From assembly GCA_003212375.1 (NCBI GenBank), contig QCPY01000004.1:1-64000 (forward strand): a stretch of 64,000 nucleotides of DNA, in the 5' to 3' direction. Under the pieces are notes generated by a model. The model did no database searches and had not been told where the DNA came from. It was given only the letters and a program-made list of their open reading frames with translations. A program made the translations under genes and the position numbers. Source of the stretch: Prochlorococcus sp. AG-442-N17. GTDB lineage: Bacteria; Cyanobacteriota; Cyanobacteriia; PCC-6307; Cyanobiaceae. This document shows, piece after piece, positions 1 to 9,679 of this stretch (its first letter is position 1; each line of letters begins with the position of its first letter).

Positions 1-1247
1 CCATTGCTATAAAAGATAATATTTGTACCAAAGGAGTTGTGACTTCTTGTTCAAGTAAAATGCTTCAAGACTTTATCGCTCCATACGAATCGTATGTATC
101 AGGTAAGTTATGGTCATCAGGGGGAATTTGCTTAGGAAAAACTAATTTAGATGAATTTGCAATGGGAAGCTCTACTGAGACTTCAATATATGGTACAACC
201 TCAAATCCTTGGGACATTAATAGAGTTCCTGGAGGAAGTTCTGGAGGTAGTGCTGCTTCGGTAGCTGCTGGTTTATGCTTAGCTGCTATTGGCTCTGACA
301 CAGGGGGTTCGATAAGACAGCCTGCATCTTTTTGTGGAGTAGTTGGTCTAAAACCTACTTACGGAAGAGTTAGTAGATGGGGACTAATTGCTTTTGCAAG
401 TTCATTGGATCAAATAGGGCCAATTACAAATACGGTTTCTGATGCTGCTGAAATTCTTTATTCTATCTCCGGCAAGGACCCCCATGATTCGACTTGTCTT
501 GATAATCCAGTTCCAAATTATTTATTAGATATAAATAAATCTATTAAGGGTATAAAAATAGGAATTATAGAAGAGTGCTTTAATCATCCTGGCCTTGATC
601 CTGAAGTTAAATCATCTGTTCATTCTGCTGTAGAGAGATTCAGATCTTTGGGTGCTGAAATCCTTGAAATAAAATGTCCGAGATTTAATGATGGTATTGC
701 AACTTATTATGTAATAGCTCCTTGCGAGGCCTCAGCTAATTTAGCAAGATATGACGGCGTTAAATATGGATATAGATCTTCTGGAGATTCTAATTTATCA
801 GAAATGACATCAAAGAGTAGAGCCGAAGGTTTTGGAGATGAAGTTCAAAGAAGAATTTTGATTGGTACATATGCTTTATCTTCGGGATATAGTGATGCTT
901 ATTATAAGAAAGCTCAAAGAGTAAGAACTCTAATCAGAAAGGACTTTGATAGAGCTTTTGAAAAAGTTGATGTTTTACTTACACCAACTTGCCCTACGAC
1001 TGCATTCCTAAAAGGTGATTTTGTTAATGACCCTTTGTCTATGTATTTGTCAGATCTTTTAACTGTTCCAGTTAATCTGGCTGGACTCCCAGCTATTAGT
1101 ATTCCTTGTGGATTTGATAAAAAGGGCCTACCTATTGGTCTTCAATTAATTGGAAATGTTCTGGAGGAGCAACGAATACTAAACGTTGCAAATATATTTG
1201 AAAAGGATGCTGAAGTCATGAAAAACAAACCTAATATTCAAATTTGA
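1..1247 (+). CDS. gatA: Glu-tRNA(Gln)/Asp-tRNA(Asn) amidotransferase subunit A, 5' end cut by the window
   Basis: Amidase subunit of GatCAB, which turns Glu-tRNA(Gln) into Gln-tRNA(Gln) in organisms without a suitable GlnRS. The frame is open from the first bases (codons start at base 3), so about 414 residues are present and the N-terminus lies outside the window; a GTG at 39 is internal, not the start. The amidase-signature catalytic set is visible: the Lys of AIKDN (bases 12-14), the GGSSGGSAA stretch with the cis-Ser, and the nucleophile Ser region [13 protein letters not shown]. The C-terminal half has the usual [12 protein letters not shown] and LPIGLQLIG motifs. The family is about 480 residues long, so only some 65 are missing. 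dnaE follows on the same strand after 78 bp. Confidence 0.97.
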   Translation, partial: IAIKDNICTKGVVTSCSSKMLQDFIAPYESYVSGKLWSSGGICLGKTNLDEFAMGSSTETSIYGTTSNPWDINRVPGGSSGGSAASVAAGLCLAAIGSDTGGSIRQPASFCGVVGLKPTYGRVSRWGLIAFASSLDQIGPITNTVSDAAEILYSISGKDPHDSTCLDNPVPNYLLDINKSIKGIKIGIIEECFNHPGLDPEVKSSVHSAVERFRSLGAEILEIKCPRFNDGIATYYVIAPCEASANLARYDGVKYGYRSSGDSNLSEMTSKSRAEGFGDEVQRRILIGTYALSSGYSDAYYKKAQRVRTLIRKDFDRAFEKVDVLLTPTCPTTAFLKGDFVNDPLSMYLSDLLTVPVNLAGLPAISIPCGFDKKGLPIGLQLIGNVLEEQRILNVANIFEKDAEVMKNKPNIQI

Positions 1248-1325
1248 ATTAATAATTAATTTGTATGATTAAAATATAGAATTTTTAAAATATTTCTCTA
1301 TCTTAAAGATATAAATTTTTTAAAT

Positions 1326-2225
1326 ATGGGATTTGTTCCACTTCATAATCATAGTGATTACAGTCTTCTAGATGGAGCAAGTCAAGTATCTAAAATAGTC
1401 GATAGGGCTCATGAACTTGGAATGGATTCAATTGCCTTAACCGATCATGGAGTAATGTATGGAGTTCTTGATTTAGTAAAAAAATGCAGAGATAAAGGTA
1501 TAAAACCAATTATTGGTAATGAAATGTATGTAATTAATGGTTCTATTGATGATCCTCAACCAAAGAAGGAAAAAAGATACCATTTAGTAGTTTTAGCCAA
1601 AAATTATACAGGTTATAAAAATCTTGTTAAATTAACGACAATTAGTCATCTTAAAGGGATGAGGGGTCGAGGAATCTTTTCCAGACCATGTATTGATAAA
1701 TTACTTTTAGAAAAATATAAAGATGGTCTTATTATTTCAACAGCCTGTTTAGGAGGAGAAATCCCTCAGGCTATCTTAAAAGGAAGGATTGATATCGCTG
1801 AAAATATTGCTGTTTTTTATAAAAAATTATTTGGAGATGATTTTTATCTTGAAATACAAGATCATGGGTCTCTTGAGGATAGGATTGTAAATGTTGAATT
1901 AATTAGAATTGGTAAAAAATACCAAATTAAAGTTGTTGCTACTAATGATGCTCATTACATCTCAAACATGGATGTTGAAGCGCATGATGCATTACTTTGT
2001 GTCCTAACAGGTAAGCTAATAAGTGATGAAAAGAGATTGAGGTATACAGGAACAGAATATATAAAAAGTGAGAACGAAATGCTTAGACTTTTTAATGACC
2101 ATATTGATCACGAATCTATTAAAGAAGCCATTAATAATACTGTTGAAGTCTCAAATAAGATTGAACAATTCGATTTGTTTGGAACCTACAGAATGCCTAA
2201 ATTTCCATTAAAAAAAGGGGAATGA
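1326..2225 (+). CDS. dnaE: DNA polymerase III alpha subunit, N-terminal part (frame broken)
   Basis: N-terminal 299 residues of the replicative polymerase alpha subunit. The ATG gives the standard opening [18 protein letters not shown], the first metal-ligand motif of the PHP domain, and further PHP motifs follow (ALTDHG, NDAHY). The frame stops at TGA 2223-2225 just after FPLKKGE, where the family normally continues into the polymerase palm. The rest of the protein resumes at once in the +1 frame at 2224, reading [13 protein letters not shown]. This therefore looks like one dnaE with a frame disruption at about 2211-2226, next to a run of six A and four G, rather than a separate gene. See the next entry and the finding. 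Confidence 0.9.
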   Translation: MGFVPLHNHSDYSLLDGASQVSKIVDRAHELGMDSIALTDHGVMYGVLDLVKKCRDKGIKPIIGNEMYVINGSIDDPQPKKEKRYHLVVLAKNYTGYKNLVKLTTISHLKGMRGRGIFSRPCIDKLLLEKYKDGLIISTACLGGEIPQAILKGRIDIAENIAVFYKKLFGDDFYLEIQDHGSLEDRIVNVELIRIGKKYQIKVVATNDAHYISNMDVEAHDALLCVLTGKLISDEKRLRYTGTEYIKSENEMLRLFNDHIDHESIKEAINNTVEVSNKIEQFDLFGTYRMPKFPLKKGE

Positions 2226-2238
2226 TTCTTTAGCCTTT

Positions 2239-4824
2239 TTGACGCAAATATCAAAGGAGGGTCTTTTAAAAAGACTAAACAAATCTCATGATCATGAAAT
2301 TGAAGAGATTTACATAAAAAGGTTATCTTCAGAGTTAAAAATAATAAATGATATGGGATTCCCAGATTATTTTTTAGTCGTATGGGATTATATAAAATTT
2401 GCTAGAGATAACTCAATACCTGTTGGTCCTGGAAGAGGTTCCGCGGCAGGCTCACTTGTGGCATTTGCTCTTCAAATTACAAATATTGATCCTGTTAAAC
2501 ATGGATTGTTATTTGAGAGATTCTTAAACCCAGCAAGAAAGTCTATGCCTGATATTGATACAGATTTTTGTATTGACAGGAGAAATGAAGTTATTGATTA
2601 TGTAACTAATAGATATGGTGAAGATAAAGTTGCGCAAATAATTACCTTCAATAAAATGACTTCAAAAGCTGTTCTTAAAGATGTTGCAAGAGTCCTAGAT
2701 ATTCCTTATGGAGAATCGGATAAAATGGCAAAATTAATACCAGTTGTAAGAGGAAAACCATATAAGCTTGATGAAATGATTGGTAAAAATTCTCCTAGTA
2801 CGGAATTTAGGGATAAATATTTAAAGGATTCTCAGGTAAAAAGGTGGGTTGACTTAGCACTAAGAATAGAGGGAACAAATAAAACTTATGGAGTTCATGC
2901 AGCAGGTGTAGTAATTTCATCAGAGCCTTTAGATATGCTTGTACCTCTCCAAAGAAATAATGAAGGACAAATAATTACTCAATATTCAATGGATGATATT
3001 GAATCATTAGGTTTATTAAAAATGGACTTCCTAGGTCTCAAAAATCTCACGATGATTGATAAAACAATTTCTTTAATAGAATCTTCTACTGGTCAAAAAA
3101 TCAATATTGATGATTTACCTCCAAACGATAATAAAACTTTTGATCTTATCGGTAGAGGAGATTTGGAAGGAATCTTTCAACTTGAATCCTCTGGTATGAA
3201 ACAAGTTGTTAAAGATTTTAAACCAAATTCTCTTGAAGACCTTTCTTCAATATTAGCTCTTTATAGACCTGGCCCTCTCGATGCAGGTCTTATACCAAAG
3301 TTTATTAATAGAAAAAATGGTAGTGAAAAAATAGACTTTCCGCATCCAAATATTGAATCTATTCTTACTGAAACTCATGGAATAATGGTATATCAAGAGC
3401 AAATCATGAAAATTGCTCAAGATTTAGCTGGATATTCTCTTGGAGAAGCTGATTTACTACGCAGAGCAATGGGTAAAAAAAAGGTATCTGAGATGGTTAA
3501 ACATCGTAATCTTTTCATTGAGGGTTCCAGTAAAAAAGGTGTAGATACAAAAATTGCTAATGATCTTTTTGATCAAATGGTTTTATTTGCTGAATATTGT
3601 TTTAATAAAAGTCATTCGACAGCATATGGAGCCGTTACATACCAAACTGCCTTTTTAAAAGCACATTTTCCAGTTGCTTATATGGCTTCACTCCTGAGTG
3701 TTAATTCAGGTTCTAGCGATAAAATGCAAAGATACATTTCTAATTGCTATTCGATGGGAATTGAGGTAATTCCTCCAAGTATTAATTCATCTGGAATAGA
3801 CTTTACAGTTAAGAAAGATCAAATTTTATTTGGATTATCTGCAATTAAAAATTTAGGAGATTCAGCAATAACAAATATTATAGATAATCGGAATAAACAT
3901 GGAATCTTTAAATCATTTTCAGATTTATGTGATCGTTTACCATCTAATATTTTAAATAAAAGGAATCTAGAATCCTTAATTCATTGTGGAGCTCTTGATG
4001 AATTTTCTAAGGATAATAATAGAGCTCAATTATTCTATGATCTAGATAATGTAATGGAGTGGGCTTCCTCTCGTAATCGTGATCGCTTATCTGGTCAAGG
4101 TAATTTATTCGAATCAATGAGTAATAATCAAAATAAAGATTTCTCTTTATCTCAACAATCTAAAGTCGATGATTATTCATTAATTGAAAAGCTAAAATTA
4201 GAAAAGCAACTTTTAGGTTTTTATTTATCAGATCACCCTTTAAAACATCTTGCTAAGCAAGCTAAACTTGTATCTCCTGTGTGTATCTCTCAATTAGAAG
4301 ATTATCATGACAGAGCTAAGGTTTCTTTAGTAGGAATGATTCCTGAATTAAAGCAGATTACAACAAGAAAAGGGGACAGAATGGCTAAAGTCCATCTTGA
4401 AGATCTTTCTGGAAACTGCGAAGCAATAGTTTTTCCAAAGACATACGTTAGACTGTCCGAATTTCTTCTCACTGATACTAGGCTATTGATATGGGGAACT
4501 ATTGATAAAAAAAGCGATAAGGTACAATTAATTATTGATGATTGTAGAGAAATTGATAACTTAAAATTACTTGTTATCTACTTAGATAGTTCTCAAGCAT
4601 CTGATATAAAAATTCAAAATACCATAAGGGATTGTTTAGTTAAATTTAAACCAGATAAACAAAAATGTGGAAATAAGACTCCAGTATTAGCAGCTGTTAG
4701 GAATAATGATTCTGTAACATACGTTAAATTTGGTGATCAATTTTGTGTTGGAGATATTCTTGGAGTTTCTGAATTACTTACAGAAAAATCTTTTCAGGTT
4801 AATTTGAAACCCTTAGTAAAATGA
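2239..4824 (+). CDS. dnaE: DNA polymerase III alpha subunit, C-terminal part (frame broken)
   Basis: 861 residues holding the polymerase core and C-terminal domains of DnaE. The first start-like codon is TTG 2239, but this frame is already readable from 2224 (DSLAFL), so the TTG is probably not a real start. Visible: the palm motif GPGRGSAAGS near residue 60, the metal-binding aspartates of PDIDTDF near residue 110, the fingers motif YRPGPLDAG, MVYQEQIMKIAQ, and a C-terminal OB-fold (VSLVGMIPELKQITTRKG). Together with the upstream piece the length is about 1165 residues, normal for an intact picocyanobacterial DnaE. There is no intein: the break lies near residue 300, far from the split-intein site of other cyanobacterial DnaE near residue 775, and no intein motifs are present. 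Confidence 0.9.
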   Translation: MTQISKEGLLKRLNKSHDHEIEEIYIKRLSSELKIINDMGFPDYFLVVWDYIKFARDNSIPVGPGRGSAAGSLVAFALQITNIDPVKHGLLFERFLNPARKSMPDIDTDFCIDRRNEVIDYVTNRYGEDKVAQIITFNKMTSKAVLKDVARVLDIPYGESDKMAKLIPVVRGKPYKLDEMIGKNSPSTEFRDKYLKDSQVKRWVDLALRIEGTNKTYGVHAAGVVISSEPLDMLVPLQRNNEGQIITQYSMDDIESLGLLKMDFLGLKNLTMIDKTISLIESSTGQKINIDDLPPNDNKTFDLIGRGDLEGIFQLESSGMKQVVKDFKPNSLEDLSSILALYRPGPLDAGLIPKFINRKNGSEKIDFPHPNIESILTETHGIMVYQEQIMKIAQDLAGYSLGEADLLRRAMGKKKVSEMVKHRNLFIEGSSKKGVDTKIANDLFDQMVLFAEYCFNKSHSTAYGAVTYQTAFLKAHFPVAYMASLLSVNSGSSDKMQRYISNCYSMGIEVIPPSINSSGIDFTVKKDQILFGLSAIKNLGDSAITNIIDNRNKHGIFKSFSDLCDRLPSNILNKRNLESLIHCGALDEFSKDNNRAQLFYDLDNVMEWASSRNRDRLSGQGNLFESMSNNQNKDFSLSQQSKVDDYSLIEKLKLEKQLLGFYLSDHPLKHLAKQAKLVSPVCISQLEDYHDRAKVSLVGMIPELKQITTRKGDRMAKVHLEDLSGNCEAIVFPKTYVRLSEFLLTDTRLLIWGTIDKKSDKVQLIIDDCREIDNLKLLVIYLDSSQASDIKIQNTIRDCLVKFKPDKQKCGNKTPVLAAVRNNDSVTYVKFGDQFCVGDILGVSELLTEKSFQVNLKPLVK

Positions 4825-4825
4825 T

Positions 4826-5272
4826 TTACTTTTTCTCATCAAAGTTTTGAGATGCTGGTCTAAAAGCAGCTTTTGCTCTTTCTATATTCAAGGGGATGTT
4901 TTCTATCCCAAAAAAACTACCTGGTTCTTTATCCCAACTTGCGGACAATATTCCAAAGCTTAAACCTCCTAGACCTAGTAAGAAGAATAGTGCTGAAATT
5001 GCAATTGTTGAAGATGGAGGAATTTCGGCAATATTTCTTGTGACAATTATATAACTTACAACGAATACAGACATACCCATGATTGTTGGTATTCCTGCTG
5101 CAATAAATATTCTTTTAGCCATTCTGTCAGCTACATATTTTGGGATACCAGTAGATTGTTTAGACTTTAGTGGGACCGAAGGAACTTTTCTTTCTATATT
5201 TCTAAAGGCATTACTTTCTGATGTTTGTTTCTTTTTTGTAAGATTTTTCTTTTTGCCCTGTTTTTTTTTCAT
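4826..5272 (-). CDS. PAM68-like photosystem II assembly factor (DUF3464)
   Basis: 148 residues: a very basic N-terminus (MKKKQGKKKNLTKKK), a conserved block GIPKYVADRMAKRI, two predicted transmembrane segments (about residues 55-77 and 87-108), and the signature SASWDKEPGSFFG before a short tail. This pattern matches PAM68, a thylakoid protein that helps early photosystem II assembly in plants and cyanobacteria. It lies 9 bp after rpsO on the same strand, a pairing I recall from other cyanobacteria, so the two are probably cotranscribed. It runs toward dnaE, with its stop 1 bp past the dnaE stop. The family call is from memory; the function is inferred from the family. Confidence 0.85.
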   Translation of the reverse strand: MKKKQGKKKNLTKKKQTSESNAFRNIERKVPSVPLKSKQSTGIPKYVADRMAKRIFIAAGIPTIMGMSVFVVSYIIVTRNIAEIPPSSTIAISALFFLLGLGGLSFGILSASWDKEPGSFFGIENIPLNIERAKAAFRPASQNFDEKK

Positions 5273-5281
5273 TAACGGAAT

Positions 5282-5551
5282 TCATCCTCTGATTCCAATC
5301 TTTGTAATTAGATCTTTATAGTTTTGGGGATTTTTAATTTTTATATATGTTAGTAATCTTTTTCTTTTACCAATCATTTTTAATAACCCTTGCCTTGATG
5401 CAAAATCATGAATATTACTTTGAAGATGATTACTTAATTTTGAAATTCTTTCAGAGAGCATTGCAACTTGAACCTCTACAGATCCTGTATCTGTAGGGTG
5501 TACTTGATGTGATTCAATTAGTTTTTGTTTCTCAGCGGTATCGAGTGTCAT
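5282..5551 (-). CDS. rpsO: 30S ribosomal protein S15
   Basis: 89 residues, the standard S15 length. S15 binds the central domain of 16S rRNA early in small-subunit assembly. Recognisable motifs are [34 protein letters not shown] and [11 protein letters not shown]. It starts at ATG 5551 and is followed after 9 bp by the PAM68-like gene. A short AT-rich gap of 47 bp separates it from ruvA upstream on the same strand; no clear terminator is seen there. Confidence 0.98.
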   Translation of the reverse strand: MTLDTAEKQKLIESHQVHPTDTGSVEVQVAMLSERISKLSNHLQSNIHDFASRQGLLKMIGKRKRLLTYIKIKNPQNYKDLITKIGIRG

Positions 5552-5598
5552 TAATTTTTATGATTTTTAATATTTTACTACGTTATTGGACTAAATTA

Positions 5599-6270
5599 CT
5601 ACTTTCTATTATCTAAATAGTTCATTGCTACTTTTAATAAAGCTTCAAAAGAAATATTATCTTTTTCTAATATCAAATTTTTATTTTCTTTTATATGATT
5701 GGTAAGTTTTGGATAGATGTTTTTAATTTCTTTCTTAGAATAATTCAAAGATTCGAGTGTTAAATTAATATCTTCAAAAATCGAATTAAATTCTCTATTC
5801 TCTGATAGTAAATTATTTTTTTCAGAAATTTCTTCTTCGATTTTATTATTTCTTACTTTACTTTTTAATTCGAGTATTAATCGTTCCGTCATTTTTTGTC
5901 CAATGCCTTGAACAGAACTAATTAATTTTTTGTCATTATTAGTTATGGCATTATTTATTTCATTCAAAGTAAATTTATTTAATAATGACATGCCGATTTG
6001 AGAACCAATACCCTTAATATTAAGAATTCTAATAAAGAAATCTCTTTGATCCTTATTGATAAAACCAAAAAGGTTATCAGAATCTTCTTTTTTTATATGT
6101 TTTAACCAAAGTATAATTTCTTTTTCAAAAATTTTTTTAGTATCAATATCAACAATGACAGATTCTAAGGTCTGAATTTCATAACCCAAACCACGACAGT
6201 TTATTAAAATAAAAAATTTATTATTAGATTGCCATGAACTTACTAATTCACCCTTTATCCAAGTAATCAA
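5599..6270 (-). CDS. ruvA: Holliday junction branch migration protein RuvA
   Basis: 223 residues. RuvA tetramers bind Holliday junctions and load the RuvB motor. The N-terminal OB domain opens MITWIKGELVS and includes the GLGYEIQ strand; the helix-hairpin-helix domain II follows (NIKGIGSQIGMSLL and VQGIGQKMTERLILELK); a linker and small domain III end in FEALLKVAMNYL. The start is TTG at 6268-6270, which gives the correct N-terminus; no ATG fits. The start codon directly abuts the stop codon of the upstream secreted-protein gene (6271), suggesting translational coupling. It is slightly longer than E. coli RuvA (203), with the extra length in the Asn/Glu/Lys-rich linker. Confidence 0.95.
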   Translation of the reverse strand: MITWIKGELVSSWQSNNKFFILINCRGLGYEIQTLESVIVDIDTKKIFEKEIILWLKHIKKEDSDNLFGFINKDQRDFFIRILNIKGIGSQIGMSLLNKFTLNEINNAITNNDKKLISSVQGIGQKMTERLILELKSKVRNNKIEEEISEKNNLLSENREFNSIFEDINLTLESLNYSKKEIKNIYPKLTNHIKENKNLILEKDNISFEALLKVAMNYLDNRK

Positions 6271-6630
6271 TTAACCACCATCCACTTGGCATCCAATTGC
6301 TGCTCCAGTTACAGCGCCTAATGGAACAGCCCACCAACGACCTTCTTTTCGTGAAACTGCACCACCTATCCCACCGCCAAGTAATGCACCTGCTATCTTC
6401 CCATCAGTGCAATCATCATCTTTAATTTTTGCTGAATTGGCTCCTCCGCAAGGTATCTCTACATCTACCTCATAATTTCTAACGTAACCTGGACTTGATT
6501 TTGTCCCAGGGATGTATTCTTCCCTATATTCAGTCCTAGTGCATGTTACAGATTTAGGGGTTGAGGATTTGACTTGCAGAAATGGGTAAAAACTTAAAAT
6601 AATCAATAATAAAAATTTCATTACAAACAT
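6271..6630 (-). CDS. Small secreted or membrane-anchored glycine-zipper protein, function unknown
   Basis: 119 residues. The first 23 form a signal peptide or N-anchor (FVMKFLLLIILSFYPFLQV then KSS). The middle has cysteines in VTCTRTEYREEY and EIPCGG, then a third in DDDCTDGKIAG. The C-terminal third is a glycine zipper: AGALLGGGIGGAVS, then VPLGAVTGAAIGCQVDGG. Four cysteines outside the leader could form two disulfides in the periplasm. Glycine zippers of this type occur in small envelope proteins such as the 2TM/OmsP and SlyB-like groups. It abuts ruvA directly, although nothing suggests a repair role. I do not recognise a named family. A second Met at residue 4 is an equally good start. 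Confidence 0.75.
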   Translation of the reverse strand: MFVMKFLLLIILSFYPFLQVKSSTPKSVTCTRTEYREEYIPGTKSSPGYVRNYEVDVEIPCGGANSAKIKDDDCTDGKIAGALLGGGIGGAVSRKEGRWWAVPLGAVTGAAIGCQVDGG

Positions 6631-6646
6631 ACTTACTATTTTTATT

Positions 6647-7534
6647 TTAAATCTTTTTCACTATTTTGCTAGTAGTCATAATAGTTCCTAACAAAACAAG
6701 AAATGATCCAATTATAAAATTGATATTTATTATTTCTTTAAAGAACATAATTCCCCATAAAGAGCCAAAAAATACTTGTAAATAATTTATTGTTGCTGCT
6801 TCTGAGGTTTGTAAATTCTTTATCCCAATTGTCAGAAACGTTTGCCCCGTTTGTGTAAAGACCCCAATGCCAATTATCCAAATTAAATCATTTATACTCG
6901 GCGTTACCCAGTTTAAAAATACAATGGGTGTTAATAAAATTATTGATACTAAAGGAAAGTATTTTATTATTATGAAAATATCTTCTTCTAAGGATAATTT
7001 CTTTACAGTTATATAAGCTAGCGCAGTTGATATGGCCCCAAGGAAAGCTATTACTACAGTAAAAGTATTAAGATCAATTTTTAAGCTTGATAATTGAGAT
7101 GGATTTAAGATTATTAATATTCCTAACCATCCTGTAATTGAAGCAATAATTATATTTTTAGTAATTTTTTCATTAATAAAAATAGTTGCAAAAATAGATA
7201 TAAAAATAGGGTATGTATATTGAATAACAGTAGAGATATTTAAAGGCATATTTCTAATAGCATAAAATATACAAACTAATGCTAACGTTCCTAAAAAACC
7301 TCTTAAAACTAGTAATGGTTTATTTTCTCCCCAAGGATTTAAATTCCTTTTTTTTATAATCCAAGATGTTATTAACAAGCTTAAGATTGATCTAAAAAAT
7401 ACCAATTCATATATTGGTATTGTATTGTCAATTTTCTTTACGCAAACAGTCATAAGACTGAAGAAAAATGATGCAAATATTAAATTTACTTTCTTAAATG
7501 ACTTGTTCTTTTGATTAAAAATTTCAATATGCAT
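6647..7534 (-). CDS. EamA/DMT-family membrane permease
   Basis: 295 residues with about ten predicted transmembrane helices in two EamA repeats (about residues 18-150 and 160-290). Each repeat carries the usual pattern of a helix pair followed by a conserved loop such as IPIYELVFFRSILS and FLGTLALVCIFYAIRNMPL. The family includes amino-acid and metabolite exporters, including RhaT and YdcZ-like proteins, but the substrate cannot be read from the sequence. It lies 16 bp upstream of the secreted-protein gene on the same strand and diverges from dnaG across a 96 bp gap. Confidence 0.88.
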   Translation of the reverse strand: MHIEIFNQKNKSFKKVNLIFASFFFSLMTVCVKKIDNTIPIYELVFFRSILSLLITSWIIKKRNLNPWGENKPLLVLRGFLGTLALVCIFYAIRNMPLNISTVIQYTYPIFISIFATIFINEKITKNIIIASITGWLGILIILNPSQLSSLKIDLNTFTVVIAFLGAISTALAYITVKKLSLEEDIFIIIKYFPLVSIILLTPIVFLNWVTPSINDLIWIIGIGVFTQTGQTFLTIGIKNLQTSEAATINYLQVFFGSLWGIMFFKEIININFIIGSFLVLLGTIMTTSKIVKKI

Positions 7535-7630
7535 TACTAAAAATGATTATTTTGTGAAATTTAGTAGATTCTTTTAAAATTTTGATCTATAACAAAGTCA
7601 CAATTATGACTTTATTAGAATTGTAAATAA

Positions 7631-9667
7631 ATGGTACCTTCGATACATCCAAGAACTATTCAGGAGGTCAAAGATAAAGCCGATATTGTCGATGTTATTT
7701 CAGAACACATTGTATTAAAGAAAAAGGGTAAAGAATTTGTTGGCATATGCCCTTTTCATGATGATAGTAAGCCATCTATGACAGTGTCTCCTTCAAAACA
7801 ATTTTATTATTGTTTCTCCTGCGGAGCTGGAGGTAATTCAATTAAATTTTTGATGGAGTTTACACGCAATAATTTTACAGATGTTGTTCTTTCTCTTGCA
7901 AAAAAGAATGATATTAATGTAATTAATATTGACGGCCCTCAACAAGAAATATATAAAAAGCAATTATCTAGAAGAGAGGAACTATATAAGATTCTTCGCA
8001 TTTCAAAGGATTGGTTTAAATCTCAATTAAATAATTCTATTGGTAAGGAAGCTCTTTATTATTTAACATCTAAAAGAAATTTAAATTTTAAAACTATTAA
8101 TGAATTTGAATTAGGTTATGCTCCTAATTCATGGAATGATTTGTTTAATTATCTTTCAAATGTAGAGAAATTTCCATTAAGCTTAATTTTAAGAGCAGGC
8201 CTTGCTGTTTCAAAAGAAAATTCTAATAAAGTCTATGATCGCTTTAGAAATAGGTTGATTGTTCCAATCTTTGATATGCAAGGCCGTGTAGTAGCTTTTG
8301 GAGGTAGATCTCTTGATGGTCAAGAACCTAAATATTTAAATTCTCCAGAATCAGAGGTTTTTGAAAAGGGTAAAATGCTTTTTGCATTTGATAAGGCATC
8401 TAGCAATATTAGGAAGAGCGATAAGGCTTTGGTCGTTGAAGGTTATTTTGATGTTATTTCACTTCATTCCAAAGGTATAAATAATTCCGTTGCTTCTCTT
8501 GGTACAGCATTAAACAAATATCAAATATCTCAACTTTGTAGATGTACTGATAGTAAAAATATAATAATTAATTTTGATTCAGATAATGCAGGTAAATTAG
8601 CTACAAAAAGAGTCATAAACGAAGTTGAAAGTTTATCCCTTCATGATCAAATAAACCTCAAAATATTGCAACTTAAATCATTTAAAGATCCTGACGAGTA
8701 TCTTAAAAGAAATACTCCAGAAGATTATTTTAATTTAATTGATAAAGCTTCTTTCTGGATTGATTGGGAGATTGATCAGATTTTTGATAATAAAGACCTA
8801 TCTAAATCTGACAATTTTCAAAACGTTATATCTTCATTAGTAAAGTTTTTAAGCAAATTGCCTCAATCTGCTACCAGAACACACTATTTGCAGAATGTTT
8901 CTGAAAGATTAAGTATGGGACAAGCTAGATTAGCTATAAAATTTGAAGAAGATTTAAGAAAACAAGTTAAAGGGTTTCGTTGGCATGGAAGATCAAAAAA
9001 ATTTGAACAGCCAAGTGAAATTAATAAACGTGAAAAAAATGAATCAGAGATTATATATTATTATTTGCATTGTCCTGAACATAGGTTATTTATTCGAGAT
9101 GAATTACGTAAAAGAGAAATTGAAAAATTTCATACTGAGTATATACGTCTAATTTGGGAAACTATTTCAACGATAGAAGTTAATAATTTAGGTTCAAATT
9201 ATTTAGATGATTTAAATAAAGCCAATAATACAAAATTAAATGATGATTTTATTTCAATTAATTTGATTTCTCTATTGCCAGATCATTTGGCTCTTAATAA
9301 TGTAAAAGCCTTAAATAAAATCAATACTTTTATTAATCCAGATGAATTATTTTTAACCACTTTAAATAATACAAAACATAATATTCTTGGTATTTTATCT
9401 CTTCTTGAAAAATATAAATCATTAAAAAGATGTAGACATCTTATAGAATCATGGGGTTCTCAAAGACTTAAAACTTTAGAAAACTGTATTTCTATTTTAA
9501 TTGATAATTCTTCCTTAGATCCTTCAGACTCAAATAAAGAGATTGATGATGTCTTCAAAGATTTAAACTCTGATGCTTTAAAATTTCAAGAATTATATTA
9601 TCTGGAAAGACAGCATATTAATCTTCTAGATAATCAACGTTGCGGTATTTTTTCTTCTGATCAATAA
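7631..9667 (+). CDS. dnaG: DNA primase
   Basis: 678 residues. DnaG makes RNA primers at the replication fork. The N-terminal CHC2 zinc finger is complete (CPFHDDSKPSM then YYCFSCGAGG, about residues 41-65). The catalytic core follows with FGGRSLDGQEPKYLNSPES (about 229-247). The TOPRIM fold has VVEGYFDVISLH near 270 and the metal-site region NFDSDNAGKLA near 317. The C-terminal third, about 470-678, would bind DnaB helicase and is poorly conserved, as is normal. It starts at ATG 7631; an earlier in-frame start is not evident. It converges with the HExxH gene, 12 bp apart. Confidence 0.97.
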   Translation: MVPSIHPRTIQEVKDKADIVDVISEHIVLKKKGKEFVGICPFHDDSKPSMTVSPSKQFYYCFSCGAGGNSIKFLMEFTRNNFTDVVLSLAKKNDINVINIDGPQQEIYKKQLSRREELYKILRISKDWFKSQLNNSIGKEALYYLTSKRNLNFKTINEFELGYAPNSWNDLFNYLSNVEKFPLSLILRAGLAVSKENSNKVYDRFRNRLIVPIFDMQGRVVAFGGRSLDGQEPKYLNSPESEVFEKGKMLFAFDKASSNIRKSDKALVVEGYFDVISLHSKGINNSVASLGTALNKYQISQLCRCTDSKNIIINFDSDNAGKLATKRVINEVESLSLHDQINLKILQLKSFKDPDEYLKRNTPEDYFNLIDKASFWIDWEIDQIFDNKDLSKSDNFQNVISSLVKFLSKLPQSATRTHYLQNVSERLSMGQARLAIKFEEDLRKQVKGFRWHGRSKKFEQPSEINKREKNESEIIYYYLHCPEHRLFIRDELRKREIEKFHTEYIRLIWETISTIEVNNLGSNYLDDLNKANNTKLNDDFISINLISLLPDHLALNNVKALNKINTFINPDELFLTTLNNTKHNILGILSLLEKYKSLKRCRHLIESWGSQRLKTLENCISILIDNSSLDPSDSNKEIDDVFKDLNSDALKFQELYYLERQHINLLDNQRCGIFSSDQ

Positions 9668-9679
9668 TTTTTTAAGAAT

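Noticed and set aside
1326..4824. Split-intein dnaE like other cyanobacteria
   Set aside because: The break lies near residue 300, not near 775, and no intein blocks are present.
5079..5321. 80-codon plus-strand frame
   Set aside because: Antisense to the PAM68-like gene and rpsO; hydrophobic because it reads the complement of Lys-rich sequence.
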